DNA of 64,000 bases, from positions 248,001 through 312,000 of the forward strand of contig JAIXMO010000013.1 in the NCBI GenBank assembly GCA_025677825.1, in the 5' to 3' direction. This DNA is from Helicostylum pulchrum (taxonomy: Eukaryota; Mucoromycota; Mucoromycetes; Mucorales; Mucoraceae). The notes beneath the pieces were generated by a model. It was not told where the DNA came from. It worked only from the letters and a program-made list of their open reading frames with translations, and made no database searches. Each line of letters starts with the position of its first letter. Positions within the stretch are counted from its first letter, which is position 1. The translations under genes were made by a program, and so were the position numbers. Shown here in pieces: positions 1-10,364 of this stretch.

Positions 1-1603
1 TGCCTCCAATCTTGCAAAGTTGAAAACTGTCTTGCACTCACATAATTGCCAAAATAATCTTTGGGGCTCATATTAAGTTCGCCATAATAAGCAGATAAAG
101 AAACAGGAGACATCAAGTTGGGAGAATTGTCAGGATAACCAACCTTACGAATCAATTTATCCACTTTTTCGATCGCCTTTTCACGTGTAGTAGCATCAAG
201 CCATTCTAATTCGGGAAGTCTATCCACAAACACTTGTTTAATAGAGTTTACGAACTCGTCTGCTCGCTTTTTAGCGTCCCCACCAAATTTATCAATCACG
301 TAGTATCTACCGGCCAAGAAGCCAAGGGACCCGTTGACTTCATCAAGGCAGGTGTCCCAGCGAGGCTTGATCGATTTAGGATCTGTGCCGATTAATTTAG
401 CGTTCAAGCGACGAATGGGTGTACGCACTTGTTCAGCCAATGCGTCAGAGTAGGACAAGACCGTACGCCAGATAAAATAAGCTTGTAAAGTACGTTGGCT
501 CTCCTTTTCCAAAAGCTCAGAAGAAACACGACGAATGAATTCAGGTGAAGTGACTACGATTTTACCCGGATGAGGAGCGTTAGGAGGTGATAAATGAGAG
601 ACATAGAGTCCCCAATCAACGGCCGGTGCAATCTTTGATAGTTCGGATAAGGTCATGGGGTTGTAAGTAATCTCGGGGTCTTGATAGTATTCAGGTAAAT
701 GACTAATTTCCGCCAACTTTTTTTCAAAGTCAACAATTAAACGAGCAGTAATGTCTGCACTGTGTTTATCCCAATCCTTTTCTGAACGGAAAATAACGTT
801 AAGAGTATCGACAATGGTATCATATAATGTCTCGACAGTGTCTTGTTGTGTGTAGTATATCTTGGAGGGCAAAGTAAGGCCGGATTGGTATAGTTGAAGC
901 GAGTTGACGGTAGGGTCCTTGGGATCGGCATCGACAATGATTTGAAATAAGGCACCAATATCGCGTTTAGCTAAAAAGGATAAGGTTTGGGTCAAGCGGC
1001 GTAATTCAGAAGAGTCACCGTTGCCTTTGGTAGGATATAGATCACGAAGTTCTTTTAAAAGGGGTAAAATAGGTTCGGTACCATGACTATCAATCAGGTT
1101 TTCGTTCATACAACTATCAAATAAGCTCTTGGCCTTTTCAAAGTTTTGCTTGTCGATAACTTTTTCAGGGTCGGGGAGTTGGCTGTTGGGTGAGTGCGTG
1201 CGCTCGTAAAAGTCTTCAAAGGAGCCGGATAAGATGCCACGTACAATATCCTTGTTTTGGTCGCGTAATAAGACAAATGAGTTGATGGAGGATTTACCGT
1301 CTGGGATTTCGTGGTGCTTTTCCCAGTTATTACCTAAGAATTTTTTTGGTTCTTTAGTTTAGTTATTTTGTTAAATTATACTCCCTTCAATCAACTTACA
1401 TGTATATTGATAAAAGTCTTCACAAGGATTTAAAGTCATATCAATATCCTAATGTTTTCATCGCTCAATTTATGTAATTATATAATACAAGTTACGTTAT
1501 ATCTCTTACCTGCAAGATTTGTGCTGCTGTCAATACACAATCAGGTGTTAAACAAACAGGCTAAAGAGATAAATTAATTTTTTTTTCTCACACAGCAACA
1601 CCC

Positions 1604-1634
<31 letters not shown>

Positions 1635-1877
1635 TACAGAAGTGCTATTACTAGGAGGTGCAGGTACAGAGGGAGCAGGTTTCTCCTCATAAACACGTCT
1701 TGTATAAAGACCGGCAAGAACACATAAAACAATAAAAAAAGTGGTAGCTAAAGCAAACAGAACTTTTTCTAAAAGCGTGAACTTTCCGTCTTGTAAGCGA
1801 TTAGAACGAGACGTCGAGACCTGATCTTGATCTTGTGGTTCGCCGTCTCTTAATAGAGGTTCTCTTTCTGTGCTCAT
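1..1877 (-). CDS. M13-family (neprilysin-like) zinc metallopeptidase, C-terminus off the window
   Basis: Predicted type II membrane endopeptidase of the neprilysin/endothelin-converting-enzyme family. Exons on the minus strand are 1877-1638, 1560-1510, 1448-1400 and 1333 to beyond the left edge; all junctions keep frame. The N-terminal ~37 residues are cytosolic, followed by a membrane anchor (about residues 38-60) and then the family's Cys-rich entry: a CLTPDC-like exon, then DMTLNPCEDFYQYTC and NNWEKH. The long last exon matches the M13 N-domain, for example NGSLGFLAGRYYV and the end near MSPKDYFGN. The HExxH zinc site would lie left of base 1, so catalytic competence cannot be judged. A long A/T run sits just inside the first intron. 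The family assignment is secure; the substrate is unknown. Confidence 0.9.
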
Positions 1878-1988
1878 GGAAGGAAACCTTACTTTTTAGA
1901 AGCGTTTTAAAAGAAATAAAAAAAGATAAGAGAAAAAAGGAAATAAATACCAGTAAAAAAGGGGAGGTGCTTTAAATAGTTTTTATTT

Positions 1989-3176
1989 TTAAGCTTCAAA
2001 TTCTTCCAAAAATGAAGTCAAGGCTTCAGGTAAAATAAAATCAAGCTTCTTTTCTTCAATTAATGCGTTTGCTTCTTTAATGTTCTCTACAGCCCTCTTA
2101 TAAATCTCAACTTGGTCTTCTTCTTTCAACACAAGGTTAGCTTCGTTTAATAAAGTCTCTGCTAAATCAGACAAAACTTGAGGAGACACCTTGTCGATCT
2201 TCACAAGTTCTTCTTTAGCTGCTTCAAAGTATTTCTTACTATCAAGAATAGCTTGATAAGCTTGTTGTTCCTTTTCATTCAATGCTTCCTTTTCTTCTTC
2301 CTCTTCGTCATCTTCTTCATCATCATCTAAATTATCCAAGTAATAATTAGCAAGTGATAATTTACATAATCCAAGTCCAGATAAAGCACTAGCATTCTCA
2401 GGTTCCTTCTCCAACACTTTATTTAACGCAGATTCAGCCCAGTTTCTAAACTTGTCACGAGACTCGATACTCTCATACAAGTCACCGTGGTTTTGAACAA
2501 TGTCTGCTAATTCAATAATGGTCTTGCTGAGTACTTGGGCATCGGTCATGGCTTTATCCAGGGTTTCTAAAGCACGGACAGATAATTCGGGAACAGCTTG
2601 ATCTTCTCCTTCAGATACAGCACTGGCGGCTTTGGCAAGCCAAATCTTGGCAAGGGCAAGTTGGATCTTGTTATGCACGTCGTTGGCGTCTTCGGTGGTC
2701 AAGCCTTGGTTTAAACGTTCTTCGGCGGCGTCCAAATATGGCTCAAACTCCTCTTCGTCGGTCAAGCGGCCAAGTTCGTACAAGGCAGACCCGTACGTGT
2801 AGTAGAACAAGGCGGGAAGTGTTGCGTCGTCTTCCAAGTTGCGAAGAATACGATCGGATTCATGAATCGTACCTCGAATTAAAGCTAAAGCTGCATTAGG
2901 ATCGGTTTCTACCAAAGAAAAAAATGTGTTAGTTTTTTTGTTACGTGTTTTTTTTAAAAAAAAAAGTGTGAAAATTTTACCAAGCTTTTCAATGGCACTT
3001 TCGTAAAGAGCGGCAGCTTCTCCAACTTCATCACCTTCTTCAACTACTTTATCAAGAACGACGGTTTGGGCATTCTCTGGCATTTCGGTGCTGGGTTCTT
3101 GCACTTTGGTCTTCTTGTTGGCCTTGGCCATAGCACTACCCTTTAATCCTCTAGGTCTCTTCTTTTCAACTGGCAT
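1989..3176 (-). CDS. ETT1: Enhancer of translation termination 1 (Ett1/Nro1 family)
   Basis: Nuclear TPR-like helical protein. Yeast Ett1 promotes stop-codon recognition and fission-yeast Nro1 regulates the Ofd1 hydroxylase. The start chosen is the Met at 3176 (MPVEKKRPRGLKG), because this Lys/Arg-rich opening fits the family better than the upstream Met at 3203. Exons are 3176-2981 and 2908-1989, giving 371 aa. The intron 2980-2909 is exactly 72 nt and contains no stop, so unspliced RNA would be read through to a 24-residue insertion of low-complexity Lys/Phe residues. Family hallmarks are the IHESDRILR segment, the repeated helical pairs, and an acidic stretch (DDDEEDDEEEEE) before the C-terminal repeats. 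It is tandem with the M13 peptidase gene on the same strand. The family call rests on remembered similarity. Confidence 0.82.
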   Translation of the reverse strand: MPVEKKRPRGLKGSAMAKANKKTKVQEPSTEMPENAQTVVLDKVVEEGDEVGEAAALYESAIEKLGKIFTLFFLKKTRNKKTNTFFSLVETDPNAALALIRGTIHESDRILRNLEDDATLPALFYYTYGSALYELGRLTDEEEFEPYLDAAEERLNQGLTTEDANDVHNKIQLALAKIWLAKAASAVSEGEDQAVPELSVRALETLDKAMTDAQVLSKTIIELADIVQNHGDLYESIESRDKFRNWAESALNKVLEKEPENASALSGLGLCKLSLANYYLDNLDDDEEDDEEEEEKEALNEKEQQAYQAILDSKKYFEAAKEELVKIDKVSPQVLSDLAETLLNEANLVLKEEDQVEIYKRAVENIKEANALIEEKKLDFILPEALTSFLEEFEA

Positions 3177-3203
3177 ATTGTAATGATCAATCGTTTTAAA
3201 CAA

Positions 3204-3891
3204 GTGTATATTTATGCCGAAATACCTTATAAACTTTTTTTTAAAAAAAAACTTGAAGTGACTGCATATCCGCCTTTAAAAGCCAGTCCAGCGATGGTAC
3301 AAGAGTTTAAATGGCTCCCATTCCATGTCTACGGTTTGGTTTCTAGATTTAGAAAAAAATATGTTGATTAGAACGAGATAAAAAGCAAGTCTGCGACATT
3401 TATTGGGGAGTACGCGTACCCATTTTTTTTTTCTTCAAAAAGACGCGGTTCTTCTTAAAGCATAAGCTAGCACAAAAGACCATGAGATTCGCTAAATTTG
3501 TTTTTTTTTTCAGCACTAAAAAAAAGGGCAGCATAATGAATATACGATATAAACTCTAGTTATTAGAAAGTACACATATAAAAAAACTTACGGTGGTATG
3601 CATTGTAATAAAGATAAAGAGGAAGAAAAAGTGATTTATCCAATTATTCTAAGAAAAACAAATAAAATGAATGATCACTTTTATTCATGTGATATATTTC
3701 ATCATTTTTACTTACACTTGCTTCATGCAAAAAAATAGAGCGCGCAACAAAAAAAGCAGATTGGTATCAGTAAATTTTTTCACCTTATAGTACATGTAAT
3801 GTGTAAAATAACCTTTTTCCAACCGTAGGCTTGGAGAGAGGGCCATTTAAATGTGTAAAATATTACCCCTGTGAAGATTTAAGACGGTTGA
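3204..3891. other. Intergenic, no gene seen
   Basis: Promoter side of ETT1 plus AT-rich spacer. It holds short A/T runs and a short palindrome GTACGCGTAC at about 3409. No ORF with coding character was found. Confidence 0.5.
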
Positions 3892-4086
3892 CTAAACTGT
3901 CTTGAACTGAAAAGATGCTTTGAATTGATTTCCCCCAAGTGTCGAAACAGCTAGTTGGTAATAGAGCACTGTGAAGGAATAGTTGGTACCACAGTCCTTA
4001 CAGACCAAATATCCTTGTCGCTTTTCTTTGGGCTGTAAGTAACTGATCACTTTTAAAAGTAGTTTGGTAGATAATCTTTCTTTCAT
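3892..4086 (-). pseudogene. Truncated F-box gene copy (5' end)
   Basis: The first ~30 codons (F-box: LSTKLLLKVISYLQPKEKR) are nearly identical to the start of the intact F-box gene at 6590-4737. The sequence then diverges after VCKDCGTNYSF and stops at 64 codons. The 5' flank is duplicated as well: the block ending in AAAGGCTGCATTAAAGTTCG at about 4130-4157 matches the one at about 6655-6679 upstream of the intact gene. This is therefore a decayed partial duplicate including its promoter. It could still make a 64-aa F-box-only peptide; that is inference. Confidence 0.7.
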
Positions 4087-4183
4087 TACTAATACTTAGA
4101 TAATAGGGAATATTTTATTTTTTTGTTAAAAAAAAAGGCTGCATTAAAGTTCGTTTTAGCATATGACATATTATGTGAAATAA

Positions 4184-4650
4184 TTAAAAAAATCCAGCTG
4201 TAATGATTGACTTTTTTTTTTTTCCAAAAAGTTTTCCATCGCCGTTATAGTGTTCTACTATTCTAAGTTCCTTGAGATTTTTACAATTTATATCAAATCG
4301 AGCGTTTTGTGTTGCTGAGAGGTAGCGACTTTCATCGGCAGGAAGCAACGCGTGTCTATTTCCATAATAATATCTTAACCCTCTCTCTTCTGTCTTCAAC
4401 TTGATGTAAAAGTCTGCATCACAAACATTTTTAGCCGCACCGAAGCATTTTAACAAATCAAGTGACAAATGAGGCATGTTGATAACTATACTATCATTAT
4501 TCTCATTATAGACCTCCAACGAAAGATTACAAAGATTGGGAAGGTTTGAAGATAAAGAATTGAGAAATTCGAGCGATTCGGAGAATCTGACTCCATTAAT
4601 AGCCAATTTCTTTAACAATTGGGTACAGTCCTTTAGAAATAAACTATTAT
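4184..4650 (-). pseudogene. F-box/LRR protein C-terminal relic
   Basis: An open stretch with leucine-rich-repeat character (SNLPNLCNLSLEV, CKNLKELRIVE) but no F-box and no credible start upstream; the frame simply continues back to about 4650. It ends in a poly-Lys tract from an A-run followed by a stop. It resembles the C-terminal half of a Mucorales F-box/LRR protein. Lying between the truncated F-box copy and the intact F-box gene, it looks like debris from the same local duplications. Confidence 0.55.
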
Positions 4651-4736
4651 CTGATCTTTTTATTTTATTTAAGAAAATATTTTATAGTTTAAAAGGGATT
4701 AATAAAGTAAAGGGAATTTTAGTTACGTAGAAAAAG

Positions 4737-6590
4737 TTATCGAATATCACCGTCTAATACAAACTTCTTTAATAATTTACACTTGATTTCAATGTACCCA
4801 AACTCCATGCTCAACAACCCAACCGTTTCTTTCTCCTTGTACGGTCCCCGCTTTCTTTTCTCGAAATAAGTTTCTACTAGTGTCGTGTCTTTAGGATTGA
4901 GACTGTGCAGGATAGGCGATCTTTTATGAATGGATGTGTATCCGGTGTGGCTGTACCATCGTTGGTTTAACGTACTTTGCTTTTGAATAGACACTAAACG
5001 TGCGTAACTCGATATACCGTGCATGTACAAATCCGCATGAGAGTAATCTAGTCGAACACCGTTTATCACGATCAAATCAAACGCGTTTTCGGGCATATCC
5101 AACGCAATCACAGTATGCGTACTGGGTCTTTCTAGCTGACAAGATTGTTTACATTTGAAAAGCACAAGTGTAGATAATGATTTACATTGATTTCCCAAGT
5201 ATTGAAACAGCGTCGGGTCAAACGCTATATAACTTAAGTCAAGCGTTTGTAACCGATACTTTGTTTTTCCAGGTGGTGAGGTAACGGTTAAACTACCCCA
5301 TTCTAATGCTAAATGAGTTAATAAAGGACAGGATTGTAATATACTTTGAATGGAATATTGCTTATTATACGAATCAAATCGTAATTCAAGATGGACCAGG
5401 TTATGTAGTAGAGATAACAAATTAAGGGTGGCTGTAAAGGGTATATTGAATCGCCACTGATCGATCTCAAGTGCAGTGATGAAGCGGCTGTATTCGGATG
5501 CAAAGGTTAGTTCGGATTCAAATCGAATTCGGTTCTCTTTATGCAGGATGGGTCGTACTTGGTGAACAGTGGTGAAACTTAAAGTTTGAAAGAACGATGG
5601 GTTGAACCAATGGCAAAGGGATGGACTGGCGAGCGAGATGGTTTCAAGGTATTTGCATCGGGCGACGAGTTGGATATAAAAAGAAGTCTCGGATCGACAC
5701 AGTGGCGGAGAGGAAGAAGAGGGGAAAATGGAGATGGTCAGGTCCTTGATGTACGGGTATTTATGTGTAATGTAATGAAGCCACGTTATAGGCGTTAAAC
5801 TGGTATTCCAATCTAGTTTTTTTATTGTGTGCGATTGAGTAGGGATTTGATCAATGAGAAAAAGTTGATCTGGAGACGGGTCAGCTATCGACAGCTCAAT
5901 ATGGGCTCCGGTAATAACCAATGATTCAAGACGAGGTAACACGGTATGAATCAATTCGATATCTTGTAACGCGAGGCTGAGCGTTGCTGGTGGTACGTAC
6001 GAGCCTTCTTCCACAATTGAAAAATGCTCCAGATAAGGGGTCAAGGAAATAATTGAAAGCAATCGATGGTGGGTAGCGACGTCCAAAAGCATACCGGATT
6101 GTATCGATAGACAGGTTAAACCTTTACCGAGACATTGTAAAAAAGGTAATGAAGTACCTAACGAGGTCATGGTGGGTAACTTCTTGATGGTCCCTTTCCA
6201 TTGTGCTATTTTATAATCAAAGGAAATAAACTTCCAGGTGGCTACATCGAAATTTAAAACTTCAAGGTTCGGACAAAGGTCTGGTAACTTTTGAAATAAG
6301 GTAAATGGAATGATGACATGTTCTTGTAAGACGCTGTTTTGGAAGGTGGTGCGTTTATGGAGACGGATCACTTTGGTGTAGTGGCCGTGAGGGATTACAT
6401 GTGTGTTGTGGGTAAGTGAGTGGAATAATAGTTCTAGTTGGCGAGGTGTTTCAATCTGAATTTCGTAATAGAGTCCGTAAAGAAAGGGTTGGTACCAGTT
6501 CTTACAGACCAACAATCCTTGTCGTTTTTCTTTGGGCTGTAAGTAACTAATCACTTTTAAAAGTAGTTCGGTAGATAATTTTTCTGTCAT
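4737..6590 (-). CDS. F-box protein with LRR-like repeats
   Basis: Single-exon 617-aa protein. An N-terminal F-box (about residues 3-45: LSTELLLKVISYLQPKEKR, then VCKNWYQPFLYGLYYEI) should bind Skp1 and place it in an SCF ubiquitin ligase. The rest is an irregular leucine-rich repeat array (PDLCPNLEVLNF, PRLESLVITGA, HNLVHLELRFD, CKSLSTLVLFKC) expected to bind substrate. The start at 6590 is fixed by the F-box. Duplicated 5' sequence and three related fragments surround it (3892-4086, 4184-4650, 6733-7014). The substrate is unknown. Confidence 0.8.
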   Translation of the reverse strand: MTEKLSTELLLKVISYLQPKEKRQGLLVCKNWYQPFLYGLYYEIQIETPRQLELLFHSLTHNTHVIPHGHYTKVIRLHKRTTFQNSVLQEHVIIPFTLFQKLPDLCPNLEVLNFDVATWKFISFDYKIAQWKGTIKKLPTMTSLGTSLPFLQCLGKGLTCLSIQSGMLLDVATHHRLLSIISLTPYLEHFSIVEEGSYVPPATLSLALQDIELIHTVLPRLESLVITGAHIELSIADPSPDQLFLIDQIPTQSHTIKKLDWNTSLTPITWLHYITHKYPYIKDLTISIFPSSSSPPLCRSETSFYIQLVARCKYLETISLASPSLCHWFNPSFFQTLSFTTVHQVRPILHKENRIRFESELTFASEYSRFITALEIDQWRFNIPFTATLNLLSLLHNLVHLELRFDSYNKQYSIQSILQSCPLLTHLALEWGSLTVTSPPGKTKYRLQTLDLSYIAFDPTLFQYLGNQCKSLSTLVLFKCKQSCQLERPSTHTVIALDMPENAFDLIVINGVRLDYSHADLYMHGISSYARLVSIQKQSTLNQRWYSHTGYTSIHKRSPILHSLNPKDTTLVETYFEKRKRGPYKEKETVGLLSMEFGYIEIKCKLLKKFVLDGDIR

Positions 6591-6732
6591 TACTAATACG
6601 TATAAGAAAGAAAGATAATATGAAATATTTTATTTTTTTGTTTGTTTTTTTTAAAAAAAAAGGCTGCATTAAAGTTCGTGACTTAGTAATCGTCATGTGT
6701 TGCTGGTTGTTTGTTGTTTTCGCTTTTAAAGT

Positions 6733-7014
6733 TTAGGATTTGACAGTATTGTAAAATGGTGCCCAGAATGATAAATCTTTTTTGGCACACTTTATTTCTG
6801 TGATATTAGGACAGTGTTGTATAATTGTCTTCAATATACGAAGTCTGTCAAAAAGAATTTGATCGCCCAGGTCCTTGTCCTCGCCCTCGAGTACCTCTTG
6901 AAGATAGATAATATTGAGGTGTTTACCTAATTGTGGCGAATTTGATATGGTTCGAATAAAGCGTCTTGCATCCTCCCCTGAATATAGATCTGCTTCGGAA
7001 TATACACGGGTCAA
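6733..7014 (-). pseudogene. F-box/LRR protein fragment lacking its N-terminus
   Basis: An open frame with the segment SGEDARRFIRTISNSPQLG and then HCPNITEIKCA, which fits the mid-region of Mucorales F-box/LRR proteins. It lacks an F-box and an ATG; the frame is closed upstream by TGA just beyond 7020. It stops at 6733. It is a relic belonging to the same duplicated F-box cluster as the intact gene downstream of it. Confidence 0.55.
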
Positions 7015-7020
7015 TGAGTT

Positions 7021-8174
7021 TCTATGTCATTGTTTGCTGATGAGTTGGCATTGCAATAGATCCTTTATTTTTAAACGGTTAAATATAAGTGTCAAGATTT
7101 CTAATGACAATGAGGACATTTTGAATGTTTTTTTGTTTTTTTTTTACAAAAGTAAAATAAAGCTTCCAAAGTAGAGGTATTTTATATTTAATAAAAATTA
7201 AGTTTCTTAAAATAGCCCCAATGGAGTTGCTGTTTCGAAGTGCTATTTTTCTTTTGTTTACAATGGAGTCACAATTCTAGAAACTGCATTAAGGATGGTT
7301 GTGGTTTCCTATTTCCAAATGAAAGAAGGGTTCGCATAATTCCTGCTTATCAAAAGTAATAGTAGAAGATTACTAGAATGCTCAAAGCAATGCAATTGCG
7401 TTTTAGCATTCCTAATAATGGTGCGTTTTTGTGCTAACGATGTCGTAGCCACTTCTTCAAAGCAACTTAATAGCAATGGAAAATATAAAGAAAGGAGATA
7501 ATGTATTATTTTACTTATTATATACAAAGAAAAAAGAAAGATAAATACCAATATTATCTGTTTTGATTGATTATGGAAGTATCAGCCAAAATACCATTTG
7601 TTAGCAAAGATTACCCAGAATGTGGCACCAGTTTCGGAAGATTTACATTTTATAATGCCATAGCGAAGATCATGTTTGTCATAAAAGATTAATCACAATA
7701 GTTAACTTGAAGCGTAACAAACGTAATAATGCCCTTACAAATCATACTTTTTTTTTGCTTGATCTTGGCCTCAAAAGAAGATTTGCAAAAGCTCAATAAT
7801 AGATAAAGCAGCCAAAGCGAGACATTGTGATTAGTAATTATATAAACTGCCTTTCTCATATTTTTCTGCTTACCAAACGTATGATCTAAAAAAAGTCTAT
7901 AGGCAATGATCAATACCGCGACGAATACAAGGTGATAAAAAACGCCAGGTTTTACTAAGGGCCTAGGGTATTACGCGCACCTTGTACCAAACATAACGGG
8001 CCCAGCCTCGCAGCCTTCGAGCCTCACGCTATGTTGGATTCCTCTATTTGAACTAACTGCTACTTGAATCATTAGAGAAAAAAGAAAAAAGATTTAGTGG
8101 TATTCATTCGCAATCTTTTATTTTCGTCATCATCAAAGATTTTTGAATACCGCTTAGAAGTCTGTGATGTGCGA
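7021..8174. other. Intergenic, no confident gene
   Basis: AT-rich. A 39-codon ORF starts at about 7573 on the plus strand and short minus-strand ORFs overlap it; none has recognisable content. A GC-richer patch at about 7960-8040 carries an ACAAGGTG/CACCTTGT inverted pair roughly 50 bp apart. Confidence 0.4.
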
Positions 8175-8183
8175 TTTGCTTAT

Positions 8184-8557
8184 CGTTTTTCTTAGGGGCC
8201 ACTGTGGTGAAGTTTGGAATTATCTGTCGGGAATACAATTATTCCGCTATATATTGAAATCTTTAACATATCTGAAATAAAACAACTTTCTTTTCCCTTT
8301 CAGTAACTTTTATATTATCTATTTTGTGAAGCTTTAGTTTTAAGCTATCCCAGTTTTTAGATTCTTATAACATTTAGAATTGGAACCAATCAAAATACAA
8401 TTTATTGATATAACTATCGATTACAACATTTAGGCCTGAATTATTTATTATTTGAATCATTGTAGCAAGATATCTATAACCCCCCATATTATCTATATCT
8501 GCTCTCCCTTTTAAACCCGATCTCAGCCCAACATTACAGTGGCCCCTAAGAAGGCCG
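8184..8557. mobile_element. 374-bp MITE with 22-bp TIRs and 9-bp TSD (Mutator-like)
   Basis: Terminal inverted repeats CGnnnTTCTTAGGGGCCACTG... lie at 8184-8205 and 8536-8557 (17 bp perfect, 22 bp with three mismatches). The 9-bp direct repeat TTTGCTTAT immediately flanks both ends (8175-8183 and 8558-8566), as expected for a target-site duplication. A 9-bp TSD is typical of Mutator-like (MULE) elements. The interior is AT-rich with no ORF, so the element is non-autonomous. The perfect TSD suggests recent insertion. Confidence 0.88.
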
Positions 8558-8573
8558 TTTGCTTATACCCTGG

Positions 8574-9139
8574 GTATGATGTGCATATATTGGACAATTT
8601 GACAAAATCAGTGACGCCAAGGCTAATCTAGAGAGAAAAATGAGGACTGCCTACTTCGCCAAGAATCCCAAGAGAAAACGAGGTCCAGGCCTAAAGGTGA
8701 ATCTTGAAAAACTCTGGTCATCTTCTAAGCTAGATGGTACAATTGAAATTGAAGGCAATAAAACGTTAGAAGCATCTATTAGGACTACTGGACGAAAGAT
8801 TAGAAAGTGACTAGAGGTATTTATTAAATAAGGCTCACTTACAATCCGGTTTATGTTAATTTCTTTCAATAGAATAAAAATGCGACAAAAGAGAAAGAGA
8901 TAACAAAGAATGAAAGTGAACAATCTAGTGAAGTAGAAAGCTCTTGTATGAGTGATGAAGAAGATGAAACAGTGGGTGTAATTGGATATAAACTAAATGA
9001 CGAGGATGCTACAGAATTCGAGAAAGTCTTACTTGCTAATACTGAAGCACCGCACATACTGAAAAATGGCCACGATTTTAGCGATAGCTTTAAGAAATTC
9101 CATCTCGCAGTACCCACGGATTTTTTTTTTAAAAAAAAT
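8574..9139 (+). other. Orphan coding patch, possible two-exon gene or relic
   Basis: Open from 8574 with a Met at 8641 (MRTAYFAKNPKRKRGPGLK, very basic). A second block from about 8873 is acidic (VESSCMSDEEDETVG) and ends ...HLAVPTDFFF in a T-run. A GTGAAT donor at about 8697 and the acceptor TTTCAATAG at about 8872 would join them in frame; otherwise the first block ends in TGA near 8807. No family is recognised. The 5' side abuts the MITE, so the gene may have been truncated by it. Confidence 0.3.
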
Positions 9140-9596
9140 TGATTCTGTACAAGCTTTTATTTTAAGGAGAAAGGTAGATATCAGCCTTTGACTTTAAGTT
9201 TACGCTTAAAAAAAGATATACATAACTACTTTACAGTGCAACACGGTCGATTTTAGATTGTTCCAAGAAAGGTTTTTTTATTTAACTGTTTACATATTCT
9301 TGGTGAGTTGATATTGCTATTGCGTAAAAAAAGTATTTTATTTATACTGCTATGACTTGTTTTTTATAAATAGCTTCCTTTTTGTTTTTTCCTTTTCTCT
9401 TTTCTTAATTTTTTATTTCAATTAAACTCATATCAGGAAGCAAGGTCTTCTGGTTTATTTATTAACTCCAATATTCATGAATTATTGTAAGTAAGCTCTA
9501 TACATATCATTCATTAGTACGGATTCTAAGTAATAGCACCAATTTAGATCATTATACCGCATAGTATTGTTGCGAAAAGACCAACATGACCAAGCA
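9140..9596. other. Intergenic
   Basis: AT-rich spacer with long T-runs. A short upstream ORF (ATGACC...TAA) immediately precedes the ATG at 9597. Nothing else can be supported. Confidence 0.4.
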
Positions 9597-9865
9597 ATGT
9601 CAAATGTAATCGAACTCAATAATATTCAAGAGCTTCACACAGAACTCTTAGATAAATATGTTAACCAAAATATAAAAATGGAGAAGAATTTATTTATTGA
9701 ATTAACCAACATCTTCAGAGTGAGTATCTAATAATCATATCTGACTTACTTTGACAGCTTACATTCTTTTTTTAGAGTGTAAATAAAAAGTCTGACCGTA
9801 AACTACTTAAAGTAAAATTACGTAATTTATACGAAGCTGCCGACCCATTTTGGATTCCAAGATAA
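9597..9865 (+). CDS. Small two-exon protein of unknown function (70 aa)
   Basis: Exons 9597-9719 and 9776-9865, joined by a 56-nt intron with GTGAGT donor and TTTTTTTAG acceptor, give 70 aa. The protein is helical and charged (IQELHTELLDKYVNQNIKM) and ends in the distinctive LYEAADPFWIPR. No family was recognised. Clean splicing, phase agreement and a conserved-looking C-terminus argue for a real gene rather than a chance ORF. The size fits a small subunit of a larger complex, but that is only a guess. Confidence 0.6.
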
Positions 9866-10364
9866 TTGATATACTGATAAACCTGTAAGTAAAACATACT
9901 TCAACCAATAAAATATTTCTGTTGGAAAGTTTAACATGTAATGCATAGTATAAACAAATTACCTGGAAATATTCTTATAAACGAAGAGGTCAAATAATTC
10001 GAATTAATAACCAACTATCTTGATATGGTCCTCAGTCCAATATTTCATGATTCGCAAAAGAAACTGATGTACAGGTGGTAGGACGCTATATTTTATCAAG
10101 CCATTTTTTATCTGATACCTGTAAATGAGAGAATTATATGAGTGAGTTATGTACAACGCTATATCCCTCAACTATTATTAAAATATGTATATAAGAGTAA
10201 ACGACAGGGTGTAACATACAGTATCGGATGTGACGGTTTCCCTATTAAAAAGTTAAATATTGTTTACAGCTCGTTATGACTCAGGACTTGTAATTTTTTT
10301 TTTCTTTTCCTCTTTTTTCCTCTTTTTTTTTTCTTTACCCTTTTTTTGAGGTCCTTTCCTACCA
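9866..10364. other. Intergenic, promoter of the ornithine carrier gene
   Basis: AT-rich spacer ending in a pyrimidine-rich tract (C/T runs about 10290-10355) just before the carrier ATG. No gene seen. Confidence 0.45.

Noticed and set aside
1989..3203. Single-exon 404-aa ETT1 model
   Set aside because: Residues from the 2909-2980 segment are T/A-run-encoded low complexity, flanked by good splice signals; removing it restores continuous family sequence. The Met at 3176 fits better than that at 3203.
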